A stretch of 64,000 nucleotides of DNA, taken from Deltaproteobacteria bacterium. Lineage in GTDB: Bacteria; Myxococcota; Kuafuiibacteriia; Kuafuiibacteriales; Kuafuiibacteriaceae. Numbering within the stretch: position 1 is the stretch's first letter; every line of letters begins with the position of its first letter. The notes below the pieces were generated by a model, which worked only from the letters and a program-made list of their open reading frames with translations, was not told the origin of the DNA and did no database searches. Where the stretch lies: positions 6,298,501 to 6,362,500 of the forward strand of contig JADJPE010000005.1 in NCBI GenBank assembly GCA_016713425.1. Direction: 5' to 3'. A program made the position numbers and the translations under genes. Positions 35,596-43,949 of this stretch are shown here, in pieces.

Positions 35596-35796
35596 ACATC
35601 GCAATGATGCAACAGAACAGCTCGCCGAGGAAAGTGACCGCGCGGACTACCTTTCGCGCTGCGGTACGGCACCCGACCCAGCAGCGTCGACGCAAGCACC
35701 CCCCGCACGCCGAACGCCCCAGGCCGCACACCGTCTCTGCGGCCGCGCGAGAACGTGTCAAACTCAGCGCCGTTTTCTTTCCGGTTCGTCGACCGG

Positions 35797-35825
35797 TTGT
35801 CCCTGGAGCGCGGCTCCATCATAGT
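35797..35825 (+). promoter_or_regulatory. Candidate sigma70-type promoter for the fimT-like gene with palindromic spacer
   Basis: TTGTCC (35797-35802) and CATAGT (35820-35825) are separated by 17 bases. The spacer contains a perfect GGAGC-GCG-GCTCC palindrome (35805-35817), a possible operator. The predicted start would leave a leader of ~12 bases to ATG 35844. This rests on pattern only. Confidence 0.3.
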
Positions 35826-35843
35826 GTGGAAGGACGGAAAAAG

Positions 35844-36344
35844 ATGAGCCGCAGACGAAGCACATGTGGGTTCTCAATCGTCGAGTTGGCCTTGGTCGCG
35901 GCCATCATCGCGCTCATGGGCTTGATCGCTGTACCGAAGATCCAAGACGCTGTCCGAATGAATCAGGTTCGTGGTGAGGTTCGGCGCATGGCCAGCGCCG
36001 TCGCGGAAGCACGCGCAGCAGCCCTCCTGCGACGCGAGATTTCGGCCGGTGTCCGCTCCCAATCTGCGGGGCTAGAGATCCTCGACGACCGGAACTACCT
36101 CATCTACGTCTCAGACACCGCCGACGGGATTGCGGGCGGGACAGAGCTCAACATCCGACTGTTCGAGATCCCCGAAACGCTTCAGCTGAAGATCACGACT
36201 TCGCCGGACCGGATCCGCTTCCGGCGTACCGGCGTCCTTGACACGGCGACGCCCAACACCACTGACATCGAGCTGGTGGACAGCGTGAGCAACCGGCACT
36301 TTGCCTTCACAATAAGCGCAACTGGCCTGGTGCGTATGCGCTAG
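35844..36344 (+). CDS. FimT/FimU/GspH-like prepilin
   Basis: ATG 35844 is preceded by AAGGA at 9-10 bases. The 166-residue product has a typical leader (MSRRRSTCG) and cleavage site CG/FSIVELALVAAIIALMGLIAVP, with Glu at +5, followed by a GspH/FimT-type domain of mostly beta strands (RRMASAVAEARAAALLRREI, then IYVSDTADG). This type of pilin lies in the tip complex with PilV, PilW, PilX and PilY1. It is divergent from pilV and is followed by the convergent eno gene 34 bases away. The longer open frame upstream is not coding in character. Confidence 0.88.
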   Translation: MSRRRSTCGFSIVELALVAAIIALMGLIAVPKIQDAVRMNQVRGEVRRMASAVAEARAAALLRREISAGVRSQSAGLEILDDRNYLIYVSDTADGIAGGTELNIRLFEIPETLQLKITTSPDRIRFRRTGVLDTATPNTTDIELVDSVSNRHFAFTISATGLVRMR

Positions 36345-36378
36345 CGCTCGACATCGTTCGGTCGTGGTTTGGTTCCAC

Positions 36379-37656
36379 TTAGCGAGCGAACATCTCAGCG
36401 CCACCAAAGCGCGCTGCGGGACCAAGCTCCTCTTCGATGCGCAGGAGCTGGTTGTACTTGGCGATTCGGTCGGAGCGCGAGGCCGAGCCCGTCTTGATCT
36501 GCCCCGCGTTGGTCGCCACCGCCAAGTCGGCGATCGTGCTGTCTTCGGTCTCACCCGACCGATGGCTCACGATCATTCCGTACCCATGCGCACGGCCGAG
36601 CGCCATCGCATCGAGGGTCTCCGTCAGGGTACCAATCTGGTTCACCTTGACCAACACCGCGTTCGCACAGCGTTCCTTGATGCCGCGCTCGATGCGTGTC
36701 GAGTTGGTGACAAAGAGATCGTCGCCGACCAGTTGACAGCGGGCCCCAAGCTTCTCGGTGAGACGTGCCCATCCCGCCCAGTCGTCTTCGGCCAAGCCAT
36801 CTTCGATCGAGACGATCGGGAAGCTCGTCGCCAAGCCCGCCAAGTACTCGATCATCTCGTCCGTCGTGAGCGTACGCTTCTCGGACTCGAGCTCGTACTT
36901 CCCATTCTTGTACATCTCGGTCGCGGCCACATCGAGGGCCAGCGCAATGTCTTGACCCGGGCGATAGCCGGCCGCCTCGATGGCTTCCGTCAACAACTCG
37001 AGGGCAGCCTTGTTCGACGGAAGATTGGGCGCAAACCCACCCTCGTCGCCAACAGCCGTCGACAGACCCTTCTTGTTGAGGATCTTCTTGAGGTGATGGA
37101 ATGTCTCGACGCCATAGCGAAGCGCGTCGCGGAACGTCGCCGCGCCTTTCGGGACGAGCATGAACTCCTGCACGTCGAGCGCATTGTCTGCGTGCTGGCC
37201 ACCGTTGATGACGTTCATCAGGGGCACCGGAAGGAGCCGCCCGTTCACACCGCCCAGGTATCGATAGAGCGGCAGGTCGTAGGCGTCGGCGGCCGCACGC
37301 GCGCACGCGAGCGACACACCGAGCATGGCGTTGGCGCCGAGCTTGGCCTTGTTCTCTGTCCCATCCAGGGACAAGAGGGTCGCGTCGATGTCGTAAGGAT
37401 CCGAGGCATCGTAGCCGAGGAGCGCGGGCGCGATCTCGTCGTTCACCGAGGCCACGGCCTTCTGAACGCCCTTGCCCAGAAAACGCTTCGCATCACCGTC
37501 TCGAAGCTCGAGCGCCTCATGCGCACCCGTCGAAGCGCCTGACGGAACCATCGCGCGCCCACGGGCTCCGCTCGAAAGGTGAACTTCGACCTCGACGGTC
37601 GGATTGCCTCGGCTGTCGAGGATCTCGCGCGCATGAATGTGAGTGATATCGTGCAT
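36379..37656 (-). CDS. eno: Enolase (phosphopyruvate hydratase)
   Basis: A 425-residue enzyme converting 2-phosphoglycerate to phosphoenolpyruvate in glycolysis. All hallmark stretches are present: REILDSRGNPTVEVEV near the N-terminus, SGASTGAHEALELRD (active-site loop), NVINGGQHADN, LVGDDLFVTN (metal-binding Asp), LVKVNQIGTLTE (catalytic Lys) and SHRSGETEDSTIADLAV. Length and start (ATG 37656 after GGGAGAA) match bacterial enolases. It is monocistronic or the tail of the metabolic run above it. There are 99 bases to the small charged protein gene upstream, and it converges on the fimT-like gene. Confidence 0.98.
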   Translation of the reverse strand: MHDITHIHAREILDSRGNPTVEVEVHLSSGARGRAMVPSGASTGAHEALELRDGDAKRFLGKGVQKAVASVNDEIAPALLGYDASDPYDIDATLLSLDGTENKAKLGANAMLGVSLACARAAADAYDLPLYRYLGGVNGRLLPVPLMNVINGGQHADNALDVQEFMLVPKGAATFRDALRYGVETFHHLKKILNKKGLSTAVGDEGGFAPNLPSNKAALELLTEAIEAAGYRPGQDIALALDVAATEMYKNGKYELESEKRTLTTDEMIEYLAGLATSFPIVSIEDGLAEDDWAGWARLTEKLGARCQLVGDDLFVTNSTRIERGIKERCANAVLVKVNQIGTLTETLDAMALGRAHGYGMIVSHRSGETEDSTIADLAVATNAGQIKTGSASRSDRIAKYNQLLRIEEELGPAARFGGAEMFAR

Positions 37657-37755
37657 CGATTTTCTCCCGAAACGCTGCGCCCACTTCCGCCGAAAACAAC
37701 GCGCCAACGGCGTGCGCAGGGCCGCAATCTCGGGGGCTTTTCACCGCAGGCGGCG

Positions 37756-38046
37756 TCAGAGGTCAAGCACGATGCGCACGCGACGCGTGGCCCGTTCGTT
37801 CACCACGACCGCCCTTCGGTCATACCGAATATGCGCTTCGTCCTCGGCCACATCCTCGTCCTCGTTCGGCTCGTCGTCCGGATCGTCATGGCGATCATCG
37901 AGATCGATCTCGGGGCCATCGGTGGGCCTGCGGTCCGGCGAGCGGCGCGGGACCTCGATACGGAGTCGCGGGCGATCGGCTTCCTCACGACGACGACGTT
38001 CATCCTCGCGCTTGCGAATCTCCTCGATGATGTACGCATCGAGCAT
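37756..38046 (-). CDS. Small highly charged hypothetical protein
   Basis: ATG 38046 has AGGAG five bases upstream, a strong site, and gives 96 residues. The N-terminus MLDAYIIEEIRKREDERRRREE is a charged helix. It is followed by RPRLRIEVPRR, a short Asp/Glu-rich segment and a final basic strand. There are no membrane segments or Cys. The ribosome site, the gene order (between glpX-like and eno on the same strand) and the regular pattern support a real gene. The function is unknown; a small regulatory or nucleic-acid-associated protein is possible. Confidence 0.65.
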   Translation of the reverse strand: MLDAYIIEEIRKREDERRRREEADRPRLRIEVPRRSPDRRPTDGPEIDLDDRHDDPDDEPNEDEDVAEDEAHIRYDRRAVVVNERATRRVRIVLDL

Positions 38047-38109
38047 GGCCACTCCTGATGTTTGTCTGGGCCGCATCGCAAGGCAAGTTTCGGGATAACC
38101 CCGTCATCC

Positions 38110-39072
38110 TCAACTGTAGTCCGGCGTCCGGTCGAAACGGTGGTGCGTCTCGATTTGTCGTACCGTCATCGTACGGCTCCGCATCACGAGCGACCGAGTC
38201 ACGGCGCCCCCACGAATGAAGCGTACCCCCTTGAGGAAGTCGCCATCCGTCACCCCTGTCGCCGCGAAGAACACATCGCCCGTCACGAGGTCATGAAGCC
38301 CGTAGACGCGATCCGGGTCATCGAAACCCGCGGCCTTGATTCGGGCCAAGTCTTCGGCACTGCGCGGTCGAAGGCGCGCCACCATGTCTCCGCCGATACA
38401 CAAGAGCGCGGCCGCGGCAATTACGCCCTCATGGGCACCCCCAACGCCCAGCAGCATGTCGACGCCCGTCTCATCGAGGCAGCTCGAAATAGCCCCCGCG
38501 ACGTCGCCATCGCCGATGAGCTTGATGCGCGCACCCGCCTCCCGAACCTCGCGAATGAGCGACTCGTGGCGCGGCCGGTCAAGGATTACGACGGTGAGGT
38601 CTTCCACATAGAGGCCTTTTGCGTCAGCCACCGCTTGAAGATTCGCCGTGACCGGCCGGTGGATGTCGAGCGCACCTTTCCCGGCAGGCCCCACCACCAT
38701 CTTCTCCATGTAGACATCGGGCACCGGAAGGAACCGCCCGGAGAGTGTCATCGCCATCACGCAGATCGCGTTCGGACCACCGTGGGCACAGGGCTTGGCA
38801 CCATCGAGCGGGATGGCCGCCACATCAGCCTCTGCATCGGACACACCCCATCGCCCCACCTCTTCGCCCGTGAAAAAGACGGGTGATTCAAGAGGCTCGC
38901 CAGCACCGATCACGACGCGCCCCCGGAGGTCGATCGACTGAAAGACGTTGTGCATGCCGACCGTCGCCGCTTGCTCCGCCGCGTGTTTGTCGCCTCGCCC
39001 CATCAGTCGGGCCGACGCAAGCGCTGCCGCTTCGGTCGCCCGCAAGAGATCCAGCGCCAGGTTGCGTTCCAT
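38110..39072 (-). CDS. glpX: GlpX-like class II fructose-1,6-bisphosphatase family protein with altered metal site
   Basis: A 320-residue protein colinear with GlpX along its whole length: LMGRGDKHAAEQAA, RVVIGAGE, DVYMEKMVVGP, LIGDGDVAGAI, LGVGGAHEGV and FAATGVTDGDFLKGV. GlpX hydrolyses fructose-1,6-bisphosphate in gluconeogenesis. By alignment to E. coli GlpX from memory, the metal ligands Asp33, Glu57, Asp85 and Glu88 and catalytic Thr90 read here as Glu33, Ala57, Ile87, Asp90 and Ala92. That is, the DP(I/L)EGT motif has become IPLDGA; Glu of the (P/H)EGV motif is kept. The enzyme may be inactive, altered in specificity or a divergent subfamily. It lies 6 bases after the thioesterase gene. 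The gene symbol denotes family only. Confidence 0.85.
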   Translation of the reverse strand: MERNLALDLLRATEAAALASARLMGRGDKHAAEQAATVGMHNVFQSIDLRGRVVIGAGEPLESPVFFTGEEVGRWGVSDAEADVAAIPLDGAKPCAHGGPNAICVMAMTLSGRFLPVPDVYMEKMVVGPAGKGALDIHRPVTANLQAVADAKGLYVEDLTVVILDRPRHESLIREVREAGARIKLIGDGDVAGAISSCLDETGVDMLLGVGGAHEGVIAAAALLCIGGDMVARLRPRSAEDLARIKAAGFDDPDRVYGLHDLVTGDVFFAATGVTDGDFLKGVRFIRGGAVTRSLVMRSRTMTVRQIETHHRFDRTPDYS

Positions 39073-39078
39073 CGCCTC

Positions 39079-39507
39079 TTACCCTTTTGCCTTCTTCGCG
39101 TTCGCGATCAGCGCACGCAACTTTGCTTGCAGTTCATCCGGGAAACGGATGAGCTTCCCGCGCCGATCGACGCACGCATGAAGCGTCTCGCCGGTCGCGA
39201 GAACTGTGTCGTCGACCTCGCGCAAGAGGCGATACGCCATGCGCACGCTTACATGTCGAACCTCTTCGATCCAAGTTTCGAGCAAGAGCTCGTCGTCGTA
39301 GCGGGCCGGCGCAAGGTACTTCGCCTTGGCTTCGGCGACCGGCAGCGTGATGCCGGCTGTTTCGAGCCCGCGATATTCGAGCCCGGCGGCCCGCAGGAAT
39401 TCGTTTCGGCCCGCCTCGAAGTAACGAAGATAGTTCGCGTAGTAGACGACACCCATCATGTCGGTATCGCCGTAGATGACGCGAAACCGGTGGGCGTTCA
39501 CGTGCAC
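39079..39507 (-). CDS. Acyl-CoA thioesterase, YbgC / 4-hydroxybenzoyl-CoA thioesterase type
   Basis: A 142-residue hot-dog fold protein. The family motif is clear: HRFRVIYGDTDMMGVVYYANYLRYFEAGR, with Asp in YGDTD as the catalytic residue and VVYYANY completing the site. These enzymes hydrolyse short acyl-CoA or acyl-ACP thioesters, and YbgC is linked to the Tol-Pal envelope complex. No tol or pal gene is present in the window. Starts are GTG 39507 or GTG 39501. It sits between hom (31 bases) and the glpX-like gene (6 bases) on the same strand, so it is probably co-transcribed. Confidence 0.9.
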   Translation of the reverse strand: MHVNAHRFRVIYGDTDMMGVVYYANYLRYFEAGRNEFLRAAGLEYRGLETAGITLPVAEAKAKYLAPARYDDELLLETWIEEVRHVSVRMAYRLLREVDDTVLATGETLHACVDRRGKLIRFPDELQAKLRALIANAKKAKG

Positions 39508-39538
39508 CGCGGGTTGCTACCGGGCTTTGGTGCGAGAG

Positions 39539-40846
39539 TCAATCGAGCTCGAGCACACGCATGACATGGGTGGGCGCGACCGTGGTCTCGAAGTGGTCGA
39601 TCGTCTGAACGGCCTGTCGAACCTGCCGCGCCGAGGCCGAATGGGTCAAGACGAGGAGCGGCACGGCCCCCCCCGGCTGATCGACATCCTGGCGCACCGT
39701 CTTCAGTGACACCCCGGCCTGCCCCAGCGCCGTCGCCACCCGACCGAACACGCCGGGCGTATCCTTGACGGTGAACCGCAGAAAGAACGGGGATTCGACC
39801 TCGCCCTCATCAAAAACCTTTCGCGGCAACATCGCTTCGTCGCGCGTCGCAAGATGCGGGATGCGTCCGCTCGATCCGAGCAGAATATTCCGAGCGAGGT
39901 CGATCACATCGGAGGCGACCGCGCTCCCGGTCGGCAAGTCACCCGCGCCTCGCCCGATCAGAACCGACGTCCCAAGCGCATCAGACTCGATGGAGACGGC
40001 GTTGAGCACACCGTTCACGTGGGCCAACATGCTGCCGCCCGGCACGAGACAGGGCTGCACGCTCACGGCCACCGCCTCTTGGCGTCGCTCAGCCACGCCG
40101 AGCAACTTGATCGTGTAGCCTTCCTGAGAGGCCGATGTGAAATCGGCTGCGGTCAGGCGTCGAATGCCTTCGACCGACACGTCCTTCGCGGAAAGTCGGG
40201 TCGAGAACGCCAAGGACGCCAAGATCGCGAGCTTCTGTGCCGCATCATGCCCATCGACATCGGCGGTCGGATCCGCCTCCGCATATCCAAGCCGCTGCGC
40301 CTCGGCCAACATGCCCTCGAAGTCGGCACCCGTCTCGGCCATGTTGGTGAGGATGTAGTTGGTCGTCCCGTTGAGGATGCCCACGATCCGCTGCACGCGA
40401 TCGGATGCGAAGGACTCTCGCAGTGTGCGAATGATCGGAATGCCGCCGCCGACCGCACCCTCGTAGAAAACATCGACGCCATGCGCGCTGGCCGCGGCAA
40501 AGATCTCCTCGCCGTGGAGCGCCAAAAGCGCCTTGTTGGCCGTGACGACGTGTTTGCCACGCTCGATGGCCGCAAGAACGAACCGCTTGGCATCGGTCAC
40601 GCCGCCGACGAGCTCGACGACGATCTGGATGCTGGGATCGTCGATGACGTCTTCCGCTCGATCGCTGAGCGTCACCCGCGCGAGATCGACGTCGCGTGTC
40701 TTGCTCAAGTCTTTGACGACGATCCGCCGAACCTCGATGAGCGCGCCTAGCCGGCCCGAAATATGGCCTGCGTTCTCGCGAAGAATACGCGCCACTCCAC
40801 CGCCGACCGTTCCCAACCCCAGAAGGCCTACCGAAATCGTTTCCAT
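39539..40846 (-). CDS. hom: Homoserine dehydrogenase with C-terminal ACT domain
   Basis: A 435-residue enzyme reducing aspartate-semialdehyde to homoserine for threonine and methionine synthesis. The N-terminal Rossmann motif is GLLGLGTVGGGVARIL. The substrate-binding core includes FYEGAVGGGIPIIRTLRE, GILNGTTNYIL and the DPTADVDGHDAAQK signature with catalytic Asp and Lys. The last ~80 residues form an ACT domain (FFLRFTVKDTPGVFGRVATALGQAGVSL), suggesting threonine feedback. The length is typical. A 17-bp triple repeat fills the gap to the zinc-ribbon gene upstream. Confidence 0.96.
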   Translation of the reverse strand: METISVGLLGLGTVGGGVARILRENAGHISGRLGALIEVRRIVVKDLSKTRDVDLARVTLSDRAEDVIDDPSIQIVVELVGGVTDAKRFVLAAIERGKHVVTANKALLALHGEEIFAAASAHGVDVFYEGAVGGGIPIIRTLRESFASDRVQRIVGILNGTTNYILTNMAETGADFEGMLAEAQRLGYAEADPTADVDGHDAAQKLAILASLAFSTRLSAKDVSVEGIRRLTAADFTSASQEGYTIKLLGVAERRQEAVAVSVQPCLVPGGSMLAHVNGVLNAVSIESDALGTSVLIGRGAGDLPTGSAVASDVIDLARNILLGSSGRIPHLATRDEAMLPRKVFDEGEVESPFFLRFTVKDTPGVFGRVATALGQAGVSLKTVRQDVDQPGGAVPLLVLTHSASARQVRQAVQTIDHFETTVAPTHVMRVLELD

Positions 40847-40883
40847 GCCTCACCCAATCTTGAGCCCACGGCCCAGCGCTTTC

Positions 40884-40939
40884 GACCCATGAGAGCTCAC
40901 GGCCCATGAGAGCTCACGACCCATGAGAGCTCACGACCC
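40884..40939. repeat. 17-bp tandem repeat, three copies plus partial, upstream of hom
   Basis: The unit gacccatgagagctcac occurs at 40884-40900, 40901-40917 (one change, ggcccat) and 40918-40934, with a fourth partial copy. Each carries a GAGCTC palindrome. It lies in the 100-base gap before hom, so it could influence its expression or be neutral. Confidence 0.9.
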
Positions 40940-40946
40940 AGGACCT

Positions 40947-41519
40947 TCAGCCTGCGAGCTTGCTGCCACAATTCACGCAGCGCTCGGCCGTCTCCTTGTT
41001 CGCCACACCGCACTGGCGGCATCGTCGCGGACCTTCGACACCGAGGGACGAAGCTCGTCGAACTCGGAGCCTAAATCCACACCTTTCGCACAACGCCGTG
41101 GCCTCGGGCGACCGTGGCGCTCCGCAACGCGGGCATGCCTGATAGTTGAACTCCGCTTCCGCAGTCCCGGCCCCCACCGAAGGACCAGCAGCCTCGCGAA
41201 GGCTGCGCGCACGCGACCGAGCGCGACGCCGATCAGCCTCGGCCGCCGCGTCCGCTTCCACCACCGCAGGCGCTTCACTCACCGCAGCTGCGCCGCCCAC
41301 CGCGGTTGCGCCGCCCACCGCAGGCGCGCCGCCCACCGCAGGTGCGCCACCCACCGCAGGCGCGCCACCCACCGCAGGCGCGCCGGCCGCCGAACGCGCG
41401 ACGACGGAACCGGCTGAAGCCGACCGCGGTGTTGGCTTGCCCCGCAAATAGGAGAAACCGCAAGTTCCGCACCGACCCTCGTGGAACGTTGGTTCGCTGC
41501 AGATCGGGCACGCCTCCAT
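40947..41519 (-). CDS. Zinc-ribbon protein with GGAPAV repeats
   Basis: From ATG 41519 (the longer frame overlaps ligA), 190 residues. An N-terminal ribbon has Cys pairs in ACPICSEPTFHEGRCGTCGF. A low-complexity linker of ~5-6 GGAPAV repeats (18-bp DNA units) and a charged helix follow. Two further ribbons close the protein (ACPRCGAPRSPEATALCERCGF and RCRQCGVANKETAERCVNCGSK). It is soluble, with no signal peptide. Tandem ribbons of this kind bind zinc and often mediate protein or nucleic-acid contacts. It lies 19 bases after ligA on the same strand, so co-expression with ligA and hom is likely. No specific family name can be given. Confidence 0.75.
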   Translation of the reverse strand: MEACPICSEPTFHEGRCGTCGFSYLRGKPTPRSASAGSVVARSAAGAPAVGGAPAVGGAPAVGGAPAVGGATAVGGAAAVSEAPAVVEADAAAEADRRRARSRARSLREAAGPSVGAGTAEAEFNYQACPRCGAPRSPEATALCERCGFRLRVRRASSLGVEGPRRCRQCGVANKETAERCVNCGSKLAG

Positions 41520-41538
41520 GGCCGCTGAACCTATCACG

Positions 41539-43812
41539 TCATGGGGTGCGATCGCCATCCGGGTCGTCGCCGAGCGCGCCAAGCTGGCTCAGCAATTCCG
41601 CTTCACTCCACACGGTCACGCCGAGCTCGAGCGCTCTCTTGAGCTTGCTCCCCGCCGCTTCCCCCGCGACGAGGACGTCGGTCTTCTTCGATACCGCGCC
41701 CGAGACCTTGCCTCCCGCTCGCTTGATGCGCGCCGTGGCCTCCGGCCTCGAAAGCGATGGGAGTGTGCCGGTCAGAACGAACGTCTTTCCCGCGATCCCG
41801 TCGACGCCGCGCGATGCACCCGAGGTGGCGTCGAGGCGCACCCCCAAAGCCTCGAGATCGTTCAAGACCCTCTGAACCGCGCCCGAATGAAGCTCAGCGA
41901 AGACCGCATCCGCCGTCTTCTTCGCCATGCCCGAGATCTTCCCAACGCCCTTGCTCGGCGCCACCGTCTCGACAGCCTCCGAATCACCAGCGACATACCG
42001 CGCCGCGAAGTCGAGGAGCGTGGTCTTGTCGTGAAAATACGCGGCCAGATCTTCGGACATCGCCGTTCCGACGTGCCCAATGGCAAGACCCGCCAACACG
42101 CGGGCGAGACCTCGACCCTTCGCTTGCTCGATCGCCGCCAAGAGATTCTCGACTCGCTTGTGTTCGCCCTTCTTCGGATCGGTCTCGAGCTTGAGCAGCG
42201 CCTCGCGCGTAAGTCGAAAGATGTCAGCCGGCGAACGCACCCCCAACTCGGCGACCAGACGTTCGACCGTCGACGCACCAAGACCTTCGATATCCATCGC
42301 GCCTCGACTCGCGAAATGCCGAAGACGCTCGCGGATCTGAGCGTCGCACGCCGGGTTCGGACAATAGACGAAGATCTCCTCCTCGACCACATCGGCCCCA
42401 CACGCCGGGCACACCGCCGGTCGCGCGAAAGGCAGGGCGCCTTCACTTCGCTGCGTTCGATCGACGCTCACGACCTGGGGAATGATCTCGCCGGCCTTCT
42501 CGACCTCAACGATGTCTCCGATGCGAACGTCCTTGCGTTCGAGCTCAACAAAGTTGTGAAGCGATGCGCGCGAGACCGTCGTCCCCGCGAGCCGCACCGG
42601 CGCGAGCTCTGCGACCGGCGTCAGCTTCCCGCTCTTCCCCACCTGAACCACAATGTTCTCTAGCCGCGTCGAGCGGCGCTCCGGGAGAAACTTATATGCG
42701 ATCGCCCAGTGAGGATGATGATCAGTCCCCGCGAGGCGCTCGTACATCGCGAGATCGTCGAGCTTGATCACCATCCCGTCGATCTCGTACGGAAGCTCGG
42801 CGCGGCGCTCATGCTCGAAGAGCTGGCACCACCGAAGAATATCCTCCGGCTTCTCGAGCCGCGACGAAGCCGCGTCGAGATACACGAACGACCTCCCCCC
42901 GGCCGTGGGCATCGCCGGCGCGGTCTTGCTCGTCGTCGCGTTCGTGGCCGCGCTCGTGGTCTCGCTCGTCGTCGCGCTCGTGGTCTCGCTCGTCGTCGCG
43001 CTCGTGGTCTCGCTCGTCGTCGCGCTCGTCGCCGTCGCTTCGCGGAGCCATTCGAGAGTTTCGTGCTGCGTCGGCGGACACGCGACACCTTCCGACCATG
43101 CGACTTGATAGAGAAACGAGGTCACGCCCGCGTCCGCCAGCCCGTCGACATCCTTACGCTTCATCAGCCCGGCGCACCCATTCCGCGGGTTGGCGATCAG
43201 CTTCTTGTCCGCTTCGGCGAGGCGCTGGTTGTAGCGCTCGAAAGCCGCCGTCGGCCAATAGAGTTCGCCGCGAAGCTCCACCGCACCGCCCACGCCCACG
43301 AGGACCTCGGGCACGGCACGCGCCGCCCTCACCTGCCGCGTGATGTCGTCGCCACGACGTCCGTCGCCGCGCGTCACGGCCCGCATCAGACGACCCTTTT
43401 CGTAGCGCAGCGAGACCGAGATGCCGTCGATCTTCGGCTCGACCACAAACGCCAAATCCTCGCGCTCGAGATCCTTCCGCCGTCGATGGATCCAGCTCAG
43501 GAGCTGCTCGCGCACATCAACCGAAAGGCCCGACGCGTCCCGCCGACTCTGGGTCAGCTTCTCGAGCGACAGCATCGGGACCCGGTGTTCGACCTGAACG
43601 AAGCCTTCCGTATGATCAGCGCCTGGCGTCCGGTCGAGCCGTGACTCGGGGTCCACCGACAGCCGATCCGCAAGCACCTGGTAGCGCTCGAACATCTCAT
43701 CGAACACCGCATCAGGGATCTCGGGCGTGCCCGCCCGATAGGCCGCCTCGTGATGCCGAATCTGCGCCTCAAGCGCTTGGAATTCCTGCATCTCTCCGTT
43801 CTCGTCGCCCAT
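41539..43812 (-). CDS. ligA: NAD-dependent DNA ligase with in-frame repeat insertion
   Basis: ATG 43812 after GAGGTCGGTGG gives 757 residues (E. coli LigA is 671); the upstream extension looks non-coding. The order is canonical: domain Ia (AYRAGTPEIPDAVFDEM), adenylation with active-site Lys in EPKIDGISVSLRYEKG, the OB region (VGKSGKLTPVAELAPV), and a Cys4 zinc finger (CPACGADVV, YCPNPAC). HhH repeats (IEGLGASTVERLVAELG) and a C-terminal BRCT domain (GKTFVLTGTLPSLSR) follow. At ~261-290 the adenylation domain loop carries TSATTSET octapeptide repeats, absent from other ligases. It seals nicks in replication and repair and is normally essential. The zinc-ribbon gene follows 19 bases on. Confidence 0.96.
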   Translation of the reverse strand: MGDENGEMQEFQALEAQIRHHEAAYRAGTPEIPDAVFDEMFERYQVLADRLSVDPESRLDRTPGADHTEGFVQVEHRVPMLSLEKLTQSRRDASGLSVDVREQLLSWIHRRRKDLEREDLAFVVEPKIDGISVSLRYEKGRLMRAVTRGDGRRGDDITRQVRAARAVPEVLVGVGGAVELRGELYWPTAAFERYNQRLAEADKKLIANPRNGCAGLMKRKDVDGLADAGVTSFLYQVAWSEGVACPPTQHETLEWLREATATSATTSETTSATTSETTSATTSETTSAATNATTSKTAPAMPTAGGRSFVYLDAASSRLEKPEDILRWCQLFEHERRAELPYEIDGMVIKLDDLAMYERLAGTDHHPHWAIAYKFLPERRSTRLENIVVQVGKSGKLTPVAELAPVRLAGTTVSRASLHNFVELERKDVRIGDIVEVEKAGEIIPQVVSVDRTQRSEGALPFARPAVCPACGADVVEEEIFVYCPNPACDAQIRERLRHFASRGAMDIEGLGASTVERLVAELGVRSPADIFRLTREALLKLETDPKKGEHKRVENLLAAIEQAKGRGLARVLAGLAIGHVGTAMSEDLAAYFHDKTTLLDFAARYVAGDSEAVETVAPSKGVGKISGMAKKTADAVFAELHSGAVQRVLNDLEALGVRLDATSGASRGVDGIAGKTFVLTGTLPSLSRPEATARIKRAGGKVSGAVSKKTDVLVAGEAAGSKLKRALELGVTVWSEAELLSQLGALGDDPDGDRTP
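42952..43031 (-). repeat. 24-bp tandem repeat inside ligA
   Basis: Three near-perfect copies of gctcgtggtctcgctcgtcgtc-gc (24 bp), plus partial copies on each side, encode TSATTSET on the minus strand. All units are multiples of three, so the ligase frame is kept. Confidence 0.9.
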
Positions 43813-43949
43813 CCACCGACCTCGAGCTCGCCCTACACCGGACGCGCACGCATGCCCAATGAGAAAACCAGCCTGTCCACTCGAGCCGTCACCCGCCGCA
43901 GCGAAGCCCAGCGCCCGCCTATGGAGCGCTTCTTGCTTAGAGCTTTGAA

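Noticed and set aside
36345..36378. Terminator between the fimT-like gene and eno
   Set aside because: The 34-base gap has no stem-loop or T-run.
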